DNA of 64,000 nucleotides. Origin: Ilyonectria destructans (taxonomy: Eukaryota; Ascomycota; Sordariomycetes; Hypocreales; Nectriaceae). The stretch lies in contig JAHEWK010000018.1 in assembly GCA_020740775.1 (NCBI GenBank), forward strand, positions 1,240,001 through 1,304,000, in the 5' to 3' direction. The notes beneath the pieces are model-generated. The model had not been told where the DNA came from and ran no database searches. It saw nothing but the letters and a program-made list of their open reading frames with translations. Below, piece by piece: positions 1 to 11,885 of the stretch. The translations under genes and the position numbers were made by a program. How positions within the stretch are numbered: the stretch's first letter is position 1; each line of letters starts with the position of its first letter.

Positions 1-706
1 TAGCTTGTTTACTTCCTTTGCAATTTGAGCGAGAGGCGCCCTGCCTCTTTATTCCACGCCTAGGCCTCGTCGGTTGAGAAAGCTATTTGCAGCCAGCTAA
101 AACAGGAGAGGCGTGCGGAATTTATGCGAATACAATGATACCCATATGCTCCGACGAAAACACTAGCACGTCCTCTGACGAATCAGGACCAAGAGCTAAG
201 GGAGCTTAGGGATAGGTTTTCGTTCCTCAAATCGCATTCCTCAATGTGTACAAATAACGGATACTGTGTTTCCTTTCCAGTACATAAGGGGTTTATGAGT
301 AAGAATGCAGTTCTTAATAACCTCAGCTAGAAGCACAGCACCTTCAGCCTGGTCTACAACACCCCACTGCTGAGGACTACTACTGGTGGTCAAATGCGAC
401 CCACTGCCAATATAGGCACTGTAGTAGTCCTAGTTCTAGTGCATTGCCCCTCCATACGATACAGTGGTTCTTAGCGGACGGCCTCTATAGACTAGTTGCG
501 TGCGATATTACTTGTCTGGAGTACGGTGATACACGATCTGGAACTTGCTTATTGAATCAACTACTGTTTAACCAATGTCTGAAGGATTGAGTGATAGACA
601 TTTATCTATTTATTCAATTGAAACGAGCGATTACAGCCAGCGAGAAGTAGGAACAATGATGCAAAGTTAACCATTTCTATTCACTCTATCAGGTAAAACG
701 GTTGCC
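1..706. other. AT-rich gene-free stretch
   Basis: I see no coding stretch or RNA gene here. Base composition is clearly more AT-rich than the gene-bearing parts of the window, and the open frames are short. It continues into the broken coding region that follows, and together they look like a decayed or gene-poor segment. Confidence 0.5.
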
Positions 707-2112
707 TCACAAGCTATTAAGCTTACAATAAGCACTTGCTGGTACCTCACAGCACGAGTGAGGACTTATATTCTCTTCCTTCTGCCCAGCCCGGAACTTC
801 TTTACCCTTCCGGGATTACTCCCTTGGATTTCATCGTAGCCGAAAAGTTCTTTGCATTGGTAGCAGCAATCAACTGGGCTATAACTGTTCCAGTCTTTCA
901 CATCCTGCTTGAAGGCCTGGCCGAGGTGGCTCTTGCAGGGTCGAATCAGGTTATTCCGCCAAGACTCTGCAATTGCACGCTGTTGCGGCGTTAAGCTGCT
1001 AATATCCCCGGTCATTACTTTGACCCGCAGGACTTCCTTTTCAGTACTGCCCATGCCACACTCCAGTCGTTCACGACTTTCGTTTCGATCGTGACATGCT
1101 TTGATCAGGGGCTCGCCAATTTGGCATCCCGAGCGTTCTTGCGCTGGATGCGAAACTCGGGCCAATGATCGAGGCGCTCCTGCGTAGCACCAACATGAAC
1201 CCATGGATGCAGCACCTTCCCAGTCTTGTCTATACCAAGGCATGCAAAGAAAAAGTATGGGGTTGGGAGCCATATGTTAGGCTCACCTTGAAAGGGGTTG
1301 TTTGAGAGAGGAAGTTGTGTCACCCCGCGTAGCAAACTAATCAGAGTTTCAGGATTGTTGTGAGACCTCTTGATTTTGTTACGCATATCTCTCGTATTTA
1401 GTTGACACCAAATCCGCGCTTCTCGAGGTGAGATATTAGCAACTTGGTCCGAATCCAGCTCCTCAGTAAGACCCGACTCGTGATAAGAGGTGTCAAACTC
1501 TATCTTGAGCATTCTAAACTTCTTTTTAGCCTTGCTAAGAGAATCCCCGGCTGTCTTGTATAAACCACGAAGAGTCATGGCTTTATCAAGGCCTCTCATG
1601 CACAGCTGAACAGAACCACCCGATTCTACTTCGCACGTGGCTTGTTCCATCTGTTAAGAGCATTATCACAGACGGCCCAAAGATAGGACTCAGCCAGGAT
1701 GATAAAGTGCGCCGGGCCGTACGGCAGGGTTTCTGACACCATATCCGTCCAACACTTAGACTCGTTGAATGATACGATATCATCGCGGAGGGTTTCCAAC
1801 AGGAGAGTCATTGTGATCAGTCGCTTTGCGAGACTTTCACGGATCTCACGATTGATGTTCCCAAGGCTGGCTACGGCTGGGAGTTGAGGGGTTCTGAGAG
1901 GGAACGTCGAAGAGACCGAATGCCTCCGGGACGTGGGAAGAGATTCCAACATCACGAGTGTGAGAGATGTAGTCCTTCCGGTTGTTGATATATTGTTGTT
2001 GTAGTGTCAGAGGTGTGTGGTGTGCGATTTGTGAGGTGATAATTGCTCTAGAGACAATGAGAATAAAACCAAGCAAAGTAACAAGCAAAGTAATAAGCAA
2101 ATGGTTATACAT
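707..2112 (-). pseudogene. Frame-broken hypothetical membrane-anchored protein
   Basis: Coding-like text runs down the minus strand in three successive frames. It starts with an ATG at 2112, followed by a hydrophobic anchor (about residues 5-25). It continues in a second frame from about 1880 to 1626 (a segment with DDIVSFNES), returns to the first frame from about 1650 to 1105, and ends in the third frame from about 1130 to 707 in a Cys-containing tail. I could not find GT-AG introns that join these frames, so single-base indels fit better than splicing. I do not recognise the family. The surrounding sequence is AT-rich. Sequencing error or unusual introns remain possible. Confidence 0.35.
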
Positions 2113-3109
2113 TCCGTATTAATATACCGAGAGATCAAAGAGTGTGACAGTGCTTTGTGTTTAAGAACAGGTTTTACCGTCTCGCATGATGTTCTTACCT
2201 ATTAACAATACCCTCATACGGTGTTCTCAGCCACCAAGAGTACATGGTGTCTTGTTCTTATCAAATAAGAACAACTCTAACAGCGTAGTTACCTGTCATA
2301 AACAAATAGCATGGCAGTATTATTTACTGAAAGTTCCATCTACTAAGATTACGTATTATTCGACAAGAAGCTGCTTGCACTGCAAATCGCGCTATCGTTT
2401 GCTGTACTGGACCAGAGTCCCAGCCCCAACAAGTGAACATGTCGAGGTGTTTTCTCTTCTAGCCTTCTTATTGACTTGGAGCATATTTAGCAAGAAAAAT
2501 GTTCAGGCATTATTGTCGCATAGAAATATACAGTATCAGGTAACTACGTATGCTTATTGTCCTGCGCGGCCCGAAGTTGAGGAATAAGAGCGGAAGTGAA
2601 TATTATTTGATCTTGATGATACAACCCCAGGAACAGTGTAGTTTCCCATGTCCCAAGGCGCCGTCAGTTTAGTAGTAGTTGTTCATGAGTATCGGGGCTT
2701 TCAGTGTGGTCGTTCACATGTTCTAGACAACCGCATCATGTTCTTATGTACTAGAAACACTCGCCTCAAGTACAATGGCGTGCAATACTAAAAGCCGGCT
2801 TCAAGTTTATTTTTTCTTCTAACAGGGCTATTAAGTGCAATTTGTTCCATTTAGGCAACCAAGACTCTTGAATTTGAAGTCTCTGCGAAATGCTGTCGAC
2901 TTGCTCTCCGAATGAACGGCTCCCGGTCGGTGAGGCGTGGTGAGTCTCGGTAAGCCCCACCGCACTAGCCAGGCACGACACTCCACACACCGACGCTGCC
3001 CACCCCGCAACCGCAAAGTAAACAAACGTAGCACCACCATCATCACCGAAAGAACTGCACCTGCGCCGCCGTGAACCACCACATCGCCAAACCACCCGCT
3101 ACCGCCGCA
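2113..3109. other. Intergenic region upstream of MAD2
   Basis: The first part (to about 2800) is AT-rich with no convincing gene. An open frame at 2186-2587 has poor composition and no recognisable motif. From about 2870 the composition becomes that of a normal promoter and leader for the MAD2 gene starting at 3110. Confidence 0.5.
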
Positions 3110-4122
3110 ATGTCGTCAAAGGAATCGTCCAAGTCCAAGGATAAATCCAAGGTCCACAAGCTCTCCCTCAAGGGCAGCGCCCGCCTGGTGGCCGAATTCG
3201 TAAGTTCTTCCACTCCATCCTCCCAGCCTGTCCTCGGCGATGTCGCAGAAGCTAACTACGGACTTCCAATGCTCTCTAGTTCCAATACTCCATCCACAGC
3301 ATCTTGTACGAACCCGCCCCGCTCCGTCTCCATTGATACCCTGCCGACTGACATCCCCCAGGTTCCAGCGAGGTGTCTACCCAGCGGAAGACTTTACAGC
3401 GTACGTCATCTCCCGACCGAACATCACACCTAACACGTCACTGACAAGCTGCATAGCGTCAAGAAATATGGTCTGAACATGCTGGTCTCGGCCGATGATC
3501 AAGTCAAGGCCTACATCAAGAAGATCATGTCCCAGCTGGACAAGTGGATGGTTGGTGGCAAGATCTCCAAGCTTGTCATTGTCATCACCGACAAAGACAC
3601 AGGCGAGCATGTTGAGCGATGGCAATTCGATGTACGTCTTCTATCTCTTTGTTCTAACCAATACTCCTTGTCTTGGCCAATGCTCCCTAGTCCACCAATC
3701 CTCCCGATCCCAGAACACCCAACCTGTTCAACATGAGATCCTAACTAACCACACCCTCCCCCCAGGTCCAAATCTTCCAAACGACAAAGTCCAAGTCCAA
3801 GTCCTCCTCCAAACCTAGCGACCAAGAAAACGTCGCTGGCGCCACCCCGGCTGCACCCGCCGAGAAGACGGAGCCCGAGATCCAGGCCGAGATCGCCGCC
3901 ATCTTCCGCCAGATCACCGCCTCCGTCACCTTCCTGCCCCAGCTCAGCGGCGACTGCACCTTCAACGTCCTCGTCTACGCCGACGCCGACAGCGACGTCC
4001 CCGTCGAGTGGGGCGACTCCACCGCAAAGGAGATCGAGAACGGCGAGAGAGTCCAGCTGCGTGGCTTCAGCACCGCCAGCCACCGCGTCGACACCCTGGT
4101 GAGCTACCGGCTGGCGGAGTAA
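3110..4122 (+). CDS. MAD2: Mitotic spindle checkpoint protein MAD2 (HORMA domain)
   Basis: This is the spindle assembly checkpoint protein, which binds CDC20 and MAD1 at unattached kinetochores. Five exons are inferred: 3110-3199, 3280-3305, 3362-3400, 3457-3631 and 3766-4122. They give 228 residues, close to other fungal MAD2 proteins with a slightly longer tail. After a Lys/Ser-rich start comes the HORMA core: SARLVAEF, SIHSILFQRGVYPAEDF, KKYGLNMLVSADD, then VERWQFDV. The end, RGFSTASHRVDTLVSYRLAE, is the mobile safety-belt region that closes over ligands. All introns are short, and introns 2-4 start GTACG. An internal segment (about residues 120-140) with KSKSKSSSKP and Ala/Pro residues is longer than in yeast. 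The gene faces the deubiquitinase tail to tail, 379 bases apart. Confidence 0.93.
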
Positions 4123-4501
4123 TGGTGGCGATAGAACAAGGCATGCAAAACATTCAGGAGGCGGAGGAACGAGAGTCGCAGGTTCGGAACTAGATCCACT
4201 CCTGCGACAAGGCATACATAATGAACAAAGAACGGCCAAGACGGCCGGGATGGCGTTGGGCGGCGTGAGGGCTTTTTGTCTTGATTCACACATTACTTCA
4301 ACCCGGTGTTGACAGAACTGTACGATATTTGGTATCTATTCGGCACCCGGTGCCTTTCTTTGCAACTTCTATGAGACGGTTCAAAGAAACCATGTACTCA
4401 GCTTTTGCCCAGTCTCTCACGCCATGTTCCCAATCTACATTCATCAAGCCACCCCCAGAGTAAACCATCTACGCCTCACCACCGTTTCTCATAATCTTGG
4501 C
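4123..4501. other. Convergent 3' intergenic region
   Basis: This is the 379-base space between the stop codons of MAD2 and the deubiquitinase. It should contain both 3' untranslated regions. I see no gene in it. Confidence 0.6.
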
Positions 4502-7086
4502 TCAAACTCTCTTGAAAAAGTACACATACGCAAACTTGCGCATCTCGTCCACGTCATGCGCCTCCACAACCTTCTCGTCGTTGAAGAGCACCCAGGTGGT
4601 CGAGCTTTCCAGCTGTTTGCGGATGAAGGCAACGTAGTGGCTAGAGCTTTGTTAACTGATAATCTTGACCACTCTAGTCAAATAAACTTACCCTGCGTGA
4701 ATGCTCGTTCCCTTGTGGCAGACAATTGACCGGAGTTCAAAGTTAGCTGGGAGAACCGCACTTCCGGCTGGCTCACTGGGCGCCGCCGTAGCACCACCTG
4801 TCGGGGCATCATCATCAAAGGTCCCTTGGTCATCAGGATGACTGAAGAGCCACTCCACAGCCCGCTCGACGTCGCCGCCCGTCTCCTTGAGAGCCTTCTT
4901 TGCCTGAGGAGCACCGAAGCCCATAGCACCGAGCATCTCGATCTTCTCGGGGTCGGCAGTGCTTGCGGCAGCCGATGACTGTCCTCCCAGGTCAAGGGGG
5001 GCATCAATGTCAGCGTCTTCCATGTGGGCAAACAGCCATTCCATGGCCGAGTTGGCATCAGAGTTGCCAGTGGCATGCAGGGCTCGCTCGCAGCGGTTAC
5101 GAGGGAATCCCATCCCCTCCAACTGGGCCACTGCCTCAGCATCGGGGATAAACGCAGGGGCGGTTGCCTCTGGTTCATCAGGTAGCTTCTCCTCTGATGG
5201 TTGCAGTCCTTGGGATAGGTAGCTGTCCAAGGGGAATGGACCATCAGGCACAAGTACGGGAACATCAACCTTGATAGGAACCCAGTTGACCACCGTCATC
5301 TTCCTGGCATTGACAACCAGGACATCAGGGAAGGTCTTGAAAAGCGACCGCTTGGTGAATCCGTCCTTGCTTCCACATGCCGAGCAGGTCAGCTCGACCC
5401 TTTCGGTAGCGGTAAAGTTGTCGAGGCATTCCTTGAGAGTAACTGGCTTGTATGTATCTGCACTTGCTTCCGCTCCCTCTTCAGCCGGGATCTTCTCCAG
5501 AGGAACGTCAATGAAGATGTTGTCCTGCTCATTAGTGCTGTACCTGACCTTCTTGCAACCCAGGCACTGCAGGCGCTGTTCCAAAGCGAACCGGAACTCT
5601 GCAGTGGGATCCTTCAGGTCACCAGGATGCTGAGACCGAGTGATGAGCTTGAACAAATGCTGGAGCAGTTCAAGAGCATCCTGCTGCCGCATCGTGGAGA
5701 ATTCCTCGTGTCCTCGGCCGATGAGATGCTTGAGCATGGCGGGCGGGAGGCCCTTCTGGTGAGCAATAGCAGACTCCGCAGCAATATCGGTGTCGGGCTT
5801 AGAATATCTTCCAGACCAAAGACCATCAGCGACCTTTCGCAGCTGGGTTTCTAGGTCAGAGGCTGGCTCCTGAACAATCGGCAAGTCATCGTTGGGTCGG
5901 AAGTATCGATCTCGGAAAGAGGGCATATCGAAGAGGCACTGGAGAACACTAGCCAGGTAGCAGCTGTTGCCCAGGTTCTTCAAGCCGGTGAGGCCGGGTC
6001 CGAACAGGGGCTTCAGCTCCTTGCCATCTTCAGTAGTCATGCTAAAGTCCCACTTGAGGTTTTGCTCGATTTGCATCTCTGTCAGACTCTTCTCAGTCTT
6101 CTGCCTCTCAGCAAGGATAATCCCCCAGTGCGCCAAGTGCTCTCCCAGGCCATCGTCGATGCGCTCTTCGTCGCACTTGTAACAGTAGACATCGGCCGTT
6201 CCTTCGGGGGTGATGGATCCAAGCTTGACAGCCACGCCATGGCCGGAGGCGTCAGAATGAGCCAGGGCGTGCGAATTACCATCGACGCCACCCATCTGCT
6301 TGCGACCGCATCCCAAGTTACCACACTCCAAGCAGAGCCAGAGGTTCTCAGCAAGGTCGCAAGCTGAGCAGTGCCCAAGAGCACCCTGCTCAATCTTCCT
6401 GGGAGGGTGCTGCTGCATGAGAAGGATGTGCTCGCAGCTCGTCAGCTCCTGCTCCCAAGCCTTGACTTCTTCCTTTCGGGAGAAGGTGTTTGCCTTCATG
6501 ATGCTGTCGACGAGGGGAGCAAGCTTGGGACCCGTCTTATCCAGTTCGATGTTGCACTCGAGGCACTTCACAGCCAGGGCGGTATCATATCGGTCCTCTT
6601 CGGTCTCAGCAGCGATGGACAACTTGGACATTTTGGCGGGGGGCTCATCTCGAACGATGATCTTTCGGGTTCGACGGATGTTGAGGGCGAGAGGGTGGCT
6701 CGTGAGCACGTGGTGAAGCTTGTTATGAAGTCGGTCATTGGCACAACCGCCGTTGAAGCACTGAAGGCACACATCAAGACCGGCAGGATCGTCCTAGGTT
6801 AAGGGAAAGGGTCAGCAAGGCTGCGGGAGCTTGCGGTTTCGAGAGGGCGGTGGAAGCTCACAATGGAGTCGAAGCATTGCGTGCAGTCTTCGCGGTAGAC
6901 GGATTGAAAGGGAGTTGGAGGCGTGAGCCCTGGAAATCGAGAAACAGTTAGCTTCACGTTCTGTTTCATGGTGATCCAACCAGAGCCGAAGCGGTCATGC
7001 TCGAAGCTTGAGCTTCAAGCTCCAAGGAGGGACGGTCAGTTGGCGGGGTCGACTTTACCGATCGACTCCAAATGCGGGCAAGCCAT
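4502..7086 (-). CDS. UBP14: Ubiquitin C-terminal hydrolase, UBP14/USP5 (isopeptidase T) type
   Basis: This enzyme disassembles free, unanchored polyubiquitin chains for the proteasome pathway. Exons on the minus strand are 7086-7059, 6929-6862, 6793-4692 and 4640-4502, giving 778 residues against about 780 in yeast Ubp14. Visible in order: MACPHLESIG start, a Cys-rich N-terminal variant UBP zinc finger (CTQCFDS, CLQCFNGGC), the main ZnF-UBP (CSACDL, CLECGNLGCGR, HALAHSDASGHGV), the Cys box GLKNLGNSCYLASVLQCLF with nucleophile Cys310, a Cys-pair insert (CLGCKKV, CSACGS), two UBA domains (GMGFPRNRCERAL and GAMGFGAPQAKKAL), and the His box HAGHYVAF at about His734. The last exon supplies the His box, so the splice at 4691/4641 is required. 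All catalytic elements are intact. Confidence 0.93.
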
Positions 7087-9411
7087 GGTTAGATCCGGTA
7101 CAACTGGTTTCTTTGGTCTTTTCTCTGTAGTTCAAAATGTCGGCAAGTATGAAGGATCAAGATGGCTGCAAGATAATACGGGCGTTGCTTAGCACTGAAG
7201 CATCGTCAGCTTCAGAGAAAGATGTACGACACACGTCACTGGAGCCTGCTTGGTTGACCGGGAAGACACACAGAAGGCGGGGCACTCTGTGCCACAAATC
7301 CGCCACAGCTAGGCAAACACTAGGCACCTAGCCACACTGAACTTTTGGTGCGTACTCTGGTGGGGAAAGCGGCGATGCGGGATCGGACGTGGCGCATGGA
7401 TCACTTATGTGGCGTGTGTGTGGCTCATATGCGTACCGTATCGATCTCACACTCACACGCTGTTCTCCTCATTTGGGCCATCCATGCTGGCAGTCCAGCA
7501 GTGGCGGGGTTTACGAGGATCAGCATCATCATATGGTTGAGAGAGGAAATGATGTTCCCCGTCCGAGAATTCCAAATGTTCGCCTCCGCTCACTAACCCT
7601 GCAGGGACTGTAGGTCCGCTGTCAAGTCCTGACAGTCGTTTGCATGGTATGCATTTGTCATTCGCTCGCCTCCAGGGGCCATGGCCGCAAACAAAATCCA
7701 GGCACCAAGGCATCAAAAACCCAAGCGACCCGAAATCCGCTAGACCGCTGCCCCGACGCTACGGTTGGAATGCTTGCGCCCACCCGGGTGAGGGTCCAGG
7801 TTGGTGCAGTCAAAAAGTCGGGGAAATCAGCCGGGCTCGGCGGTCGTAATAATAGCCGGCGGTACCGACGGTGTTTGGCACCGCCGTCCGAATCGGAGCC
7901 GTCATCTGGTGACGGCCAACAGCCCGAGGAAATAATCAACCAACCAGTCAGTGAAGAGTCAGAAGCATGGGGAAGTGCCGTGGAATCAAGGATGCCTAAG
8001 GGTGGACAGCGGACCGGACCAGGAATTGAGGGCATGGGACGCGATGGCAGGCATACATAAGTAGGGCGTTGGGATGGTGGCTTCGGTTTCCATGCATCAC
8101 CGAGACGGAAACGACTTATCCCCGAACTGTGAATTTTTCCTGGTTGGTGCTGGTATTTTCTACCTTACATCCGGTGATATTGTACATCAGCGAATTGGAT
8201 AATGTTCCCACGGTGATTTTCCAGGTGAAGGATGACGAATGCATACGCCAACCTGCCACACCTCGCTGATGGTGGTTGTTCGGCTACGCGTCCGAGGCAG
8301 ATCGGAGGCGGTCATTCAGTCGATTCACCGTGCATTGCCCGCCGGTGATTTCTGATCGAGCTGGGGCCCCTTCTGCACCTCAACCTCATCCTGGTCAACG
8401 TGCTCATCGAGTCCCACTCCGCGGCCGCGGAAGTCAGAGCCGCGGGAAAGCCACAAGATATTGCACGGAGTGTTGGGAGACACGATAAGATACTGCGGCA
8501 GATGGATCATGGATGTCCGCGGCGACGTAACGCATGCCGCCCCTTGATTGAGGGGTAGCTTAGTTGGCGGGCGTCATGGAGTCACATGACTGCTACGCGG
8601 AGCTGCCATACATCGGGGAGAGAGTGGCGTTTGCAGTGATTGACAGATCTGCTTGGAGTCGTGGATCTGAAGTTTTTTTCCGTTCTGTCGTGTTGATTAG
8701 GCTCGGGCTAGAAACGTTGGCAGGGAAGACAGGACCTTCAACGTCCCCTACCTGAACATGATATTATTAATTGTACATTCACCAGCATCTTATCAGATGC
8801 GTCTGCCCCAGGAAGCCAAAGTCCAGTAGTCCACATTGGCCCCCATCTTTCCCTCGGACGCATCCAATAGCGAGCCGGCTCGCCTGGAAAAACGGCAAAG
8901 AAAGAGGGGCCCGAGCAGTCACTCGCTGAGGCAGTTTAGACGCAGCGCTATCCCCCTTCGGGCGACCATCTTCTTCTCCGAGGACCGAGCTAGCAAAGAC
9001 GTAATGGCCGAGCAATCGGAGCTCGCTGATTGGCCGGTGCGGGATCCGGTGATGCAGTGGCCGAAATCGCCATCTTTCCCGCGGGCAAGTCCCGCATCTT
9101 TTTTTGTGCAAGCCCGGATCGCCGCCCAGCCTTTGGAGAACGCAGACCTATCTAGCCTCCACACGCCGCCTGTGAATTTCCATCTTCCCTTCTGCATCTC
9201 CGTCACCATTTCTGGCCTCTCAACAACCCTCTATCAACCTGCATTCGCCCGATCCTCCGCCATCGTCGACCTACACTCTCGATCCTGTCCAGCCAACTCC
9301 TAACGGACTCCTAACGGAACCGAACTATCTACCTTCGCCTCCGTCCACCTCGGCCTCCGCTACCGCCGCCGGCTCCAACCCACACTTCACTCACCCACAT
9401 CCACATTCACA
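7087..9411. other. 2.3-kb shared upstream region
   Basis: This lies between the divergent deubiquitinase (-) and ISU1 (+) genes. No open frame here has a convincing protein composition. The last 300 bases are pyrimidine-rich with CACTCACCCAC-type runs, as expected for the ISU1 promoter and leader. I saw no tRNA or repeat array. Confidence 0.5.
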
Positions 9412-10084
9412 ATGTTCTCCCGAGGACTCCGCGTCATCTCGCGGCGAGCCGCTCTCGCTGCCCCCCTCGCCCGGCCCTCGCTCGTCTCCGCGCGACAGCT
9501 CGCTCCCGCCGTCGCCATCAACGCCTCGCGCGCCTACCACGAGAAGGTGCTGGACCACTACTCGCGGCCTCGTAATGTCGGGTCCATGAACAAGAAGGAC
9601 CTCGATGTCGGCACCGGCCTCGTCGGCGCCCCGGCCTGCGGCGATGTCATGAAGCTGCAGATCCGTGTCGACCCGGAGACCAACAAGATCTCCGACGTCA
9701 AGTTCAAGACCTTCGGCTGTGGCTCCGCCATCGCTTCCAGCAGCTACCTCACCGAGCTCGTCCGTGGCATGAGCCTCGATGATGCCGGCAAGGTCAAGAA
9801 CACCGAGATTGCTAAGGAGCTCTGCCTGCCTCCCGTCAAGCGTATGTCCCTCATCTCTCCTCTGCTTGCGCAATTGCCGCGGCCCCGATATTTCATATGA
9901 AAATGTGACTAATCATGACTTTCTCACCCATATAGTTCACTGCTCAATGCTGGCTGAGGATGCCATCAAGTCCGCCATCTCAGACTACTACACCAAGAAC
10001 CCCAAGGCCAAGGCCACCAGCCTGGACGGTACCGGCATGAAGATGCCCGCTGTCGAGGCCACTCCCGCCGCTGCTACTGCGTAA
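9412..10084 (+). CDS. ISU1: Mitochondrial iron-sulfur cluster scaffold protein ISU1 (IscU family)
   Basis: This is the scaffold on which [2Fe-2S] clusters are built in the mitochondrial matrix by the Nfs1/frataxin machinery, then handed on by the Hsp70 Ssq1. Two exons, 9412-9841 and 9936-10084, give 192 residues. The first ~40 residues are rich in Arg, Ala and Ser and lack acids (MFSRGLRVISRRAAL), a clear matrix presequence, and YHEKVLDHYSRPRNVG starts the mature protein. All three cluster cysteines are present (PACGD, FGCGSA, LHCSML), as are the conserved Asp after the first Cys and the LPPVK Hsp70-binding motif. The intron falls just after that motif, and splicing restores VKLHCSML. The Ala/Thr-rich tail of about 20 residues extends past the usual family end. 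Confidence 0.95.
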
Positions 10085-11885
10085 AGAGCACCAAACCCGC
10101 TCACCCACATTTTACACAGCACACCAACAAACCACATCCATCATCACATCACAACACACAACTGGGATACATGACGGGAACGATACCCTTATTGGGGCTG
10201 GCGATGAAAAAAGAAAGTCGACGGGGAGAGACGGATGGTAAATCACCTATGGAATCATCAGATTGGGTGAAGCGTGCTGGCCAATTGCCATTGCATGCAC
10301 TCGACGCCATGGATGATCATTTTTCTCATGTCTTGCAGACGGGAAACTTTGGGAGTAAGGGGTTTTTATTGTCTTTGCTTGAAATCACAACGGGTGGTTT
10401 TTCAGAGAGGAAACTGGGGTAGGGGGGTGGTCATGGAAAGAAGAAGGGGACGGGGTGTTTGAATGAACTGTAACCATTAGGCACGCACTGAATGAGAAGT
10501 GTTTTGTTCCAAGCAGTCGATGATGTGGCGTCCATTGCTCGTGTCATCCGCGAGTGTCAAATTATGACCCGGTTGAGGCTACATTTTGATGAGCGCACAG
10601 TTGGCTCAGGAGGAAACAAACATCGTACCAACACTGTTTCTACATGCCCCGGCCATGATGCCTTGTAAATCTCAACAAGCATGAGATGCCGATTCCCGGA
10701 CAGTAACGCGACACGCAGTCTCATCCTCGCCACCCCCTCCCCCGGCCAATGTGAGCCGTTCATGCACGGCCGTGTGTCGTCACAGCCACTGATTGATATG
10801 GCGCGTTATCAATCAGCCCAACCCTCACCTCAGCTGGGACCACCAGCGGGATTGCTCCCCCGCCTCGGCGACAGGTCCGTCACAGGCCATTTACCCTGGG
10901 TGAAGCACGTTGTTGTCTGGAGATACATCATGACACCGGGATGGATGACGACATGATGCTCGTCCTCTTTTGTGCTTGGGTTTCGCGCGCTCACCTTGGC
11001 CGGACGAACCGAGCCCAACCAAGTGGCAGCCTTCCAGTCGCCATTTGGATCCTCAGGCGTCGTCGTTCCCAAAAGGGGCGCCGCCGCCAATCAGATCCCC
11101 TCTGCGTAACATCACCACCATCCCATCCCCCATGCCGCTCTGGCGATTCCACGCCGTCGGCGCCTTATCAATCACCCCACAGCAGCAAGGCTCCCCGGCC
11201 TGCCATACATACCTACAGCTCTACCCTTTCTGGGTTGTCTCCTTTTCGGGTACTAACACGTAGTTAAATTTCACTCCGGGGTCTTTGCTATCCCTGGAGA
11301 AGGCGGGAGAATGGCATCACGCATCAGGCCATTTTTATCCACCGTTGCATTTCGCGGGGTACCTTGCGGCGCCGTGCCGTGCCCGTGCCGCTGCTGCACC
11401 CCCCAAGGTTTCCGGCATCTTGGGAGTTAGCAAGATCGGATCGAGTTTTGCGGGGGTGGGCTCTTTTTTTTTTCTCCGTAGATTGCGTGCCCGTCGTATC
11501 ATGTCCGTTTGTGTCTTGCTTGTATGAGGCTCTGTTCTGGTAAGTGCGGACGATGGGCTGGTGGGTTGCAAAACTTCAGAAATGGTACGATATATTCCCC
11601 ACCTGAGCCTAGCTCAACCCAAGCTGTCAGCCATAATCATGTTCATCTCAAATTTGTACTAAAAAAATAGATTGGTTAAATTGTTACTTGGGTGGTCGCT
11701 TGCTTTATGCCTTGAAGTCGTTATCGTCATTTATCACAAGCGGTCGTGAAATCGTTGAAAGGTTGCTCCCCCATCCCGTCCATCCTTGCCCACACATGCC
11801 CAAGATATCTGTCACTCATTCGTTTCTCCTCACTGTCCATCCGTCCATATACAAATGTAGTATCGTAGCACAGCCTCTCTCTCCA
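10085..11885. other. Convergent intergenic region
   Basis: This is the 1.8-kb space between the 3' ends of ISU1 (+) and the carotenoid-oxygenase-family gene (-). I found no gene, repeat array or RNA gene. It is longer than two 3' untranslated regions would need. Confidence 0.5.

Noticed and set aside
2186..2587. 133-codon plus-strand open frame
   Set aside because: Unusual composition in AT-rich DNA and no recognisable motif. Chance openness is likely.
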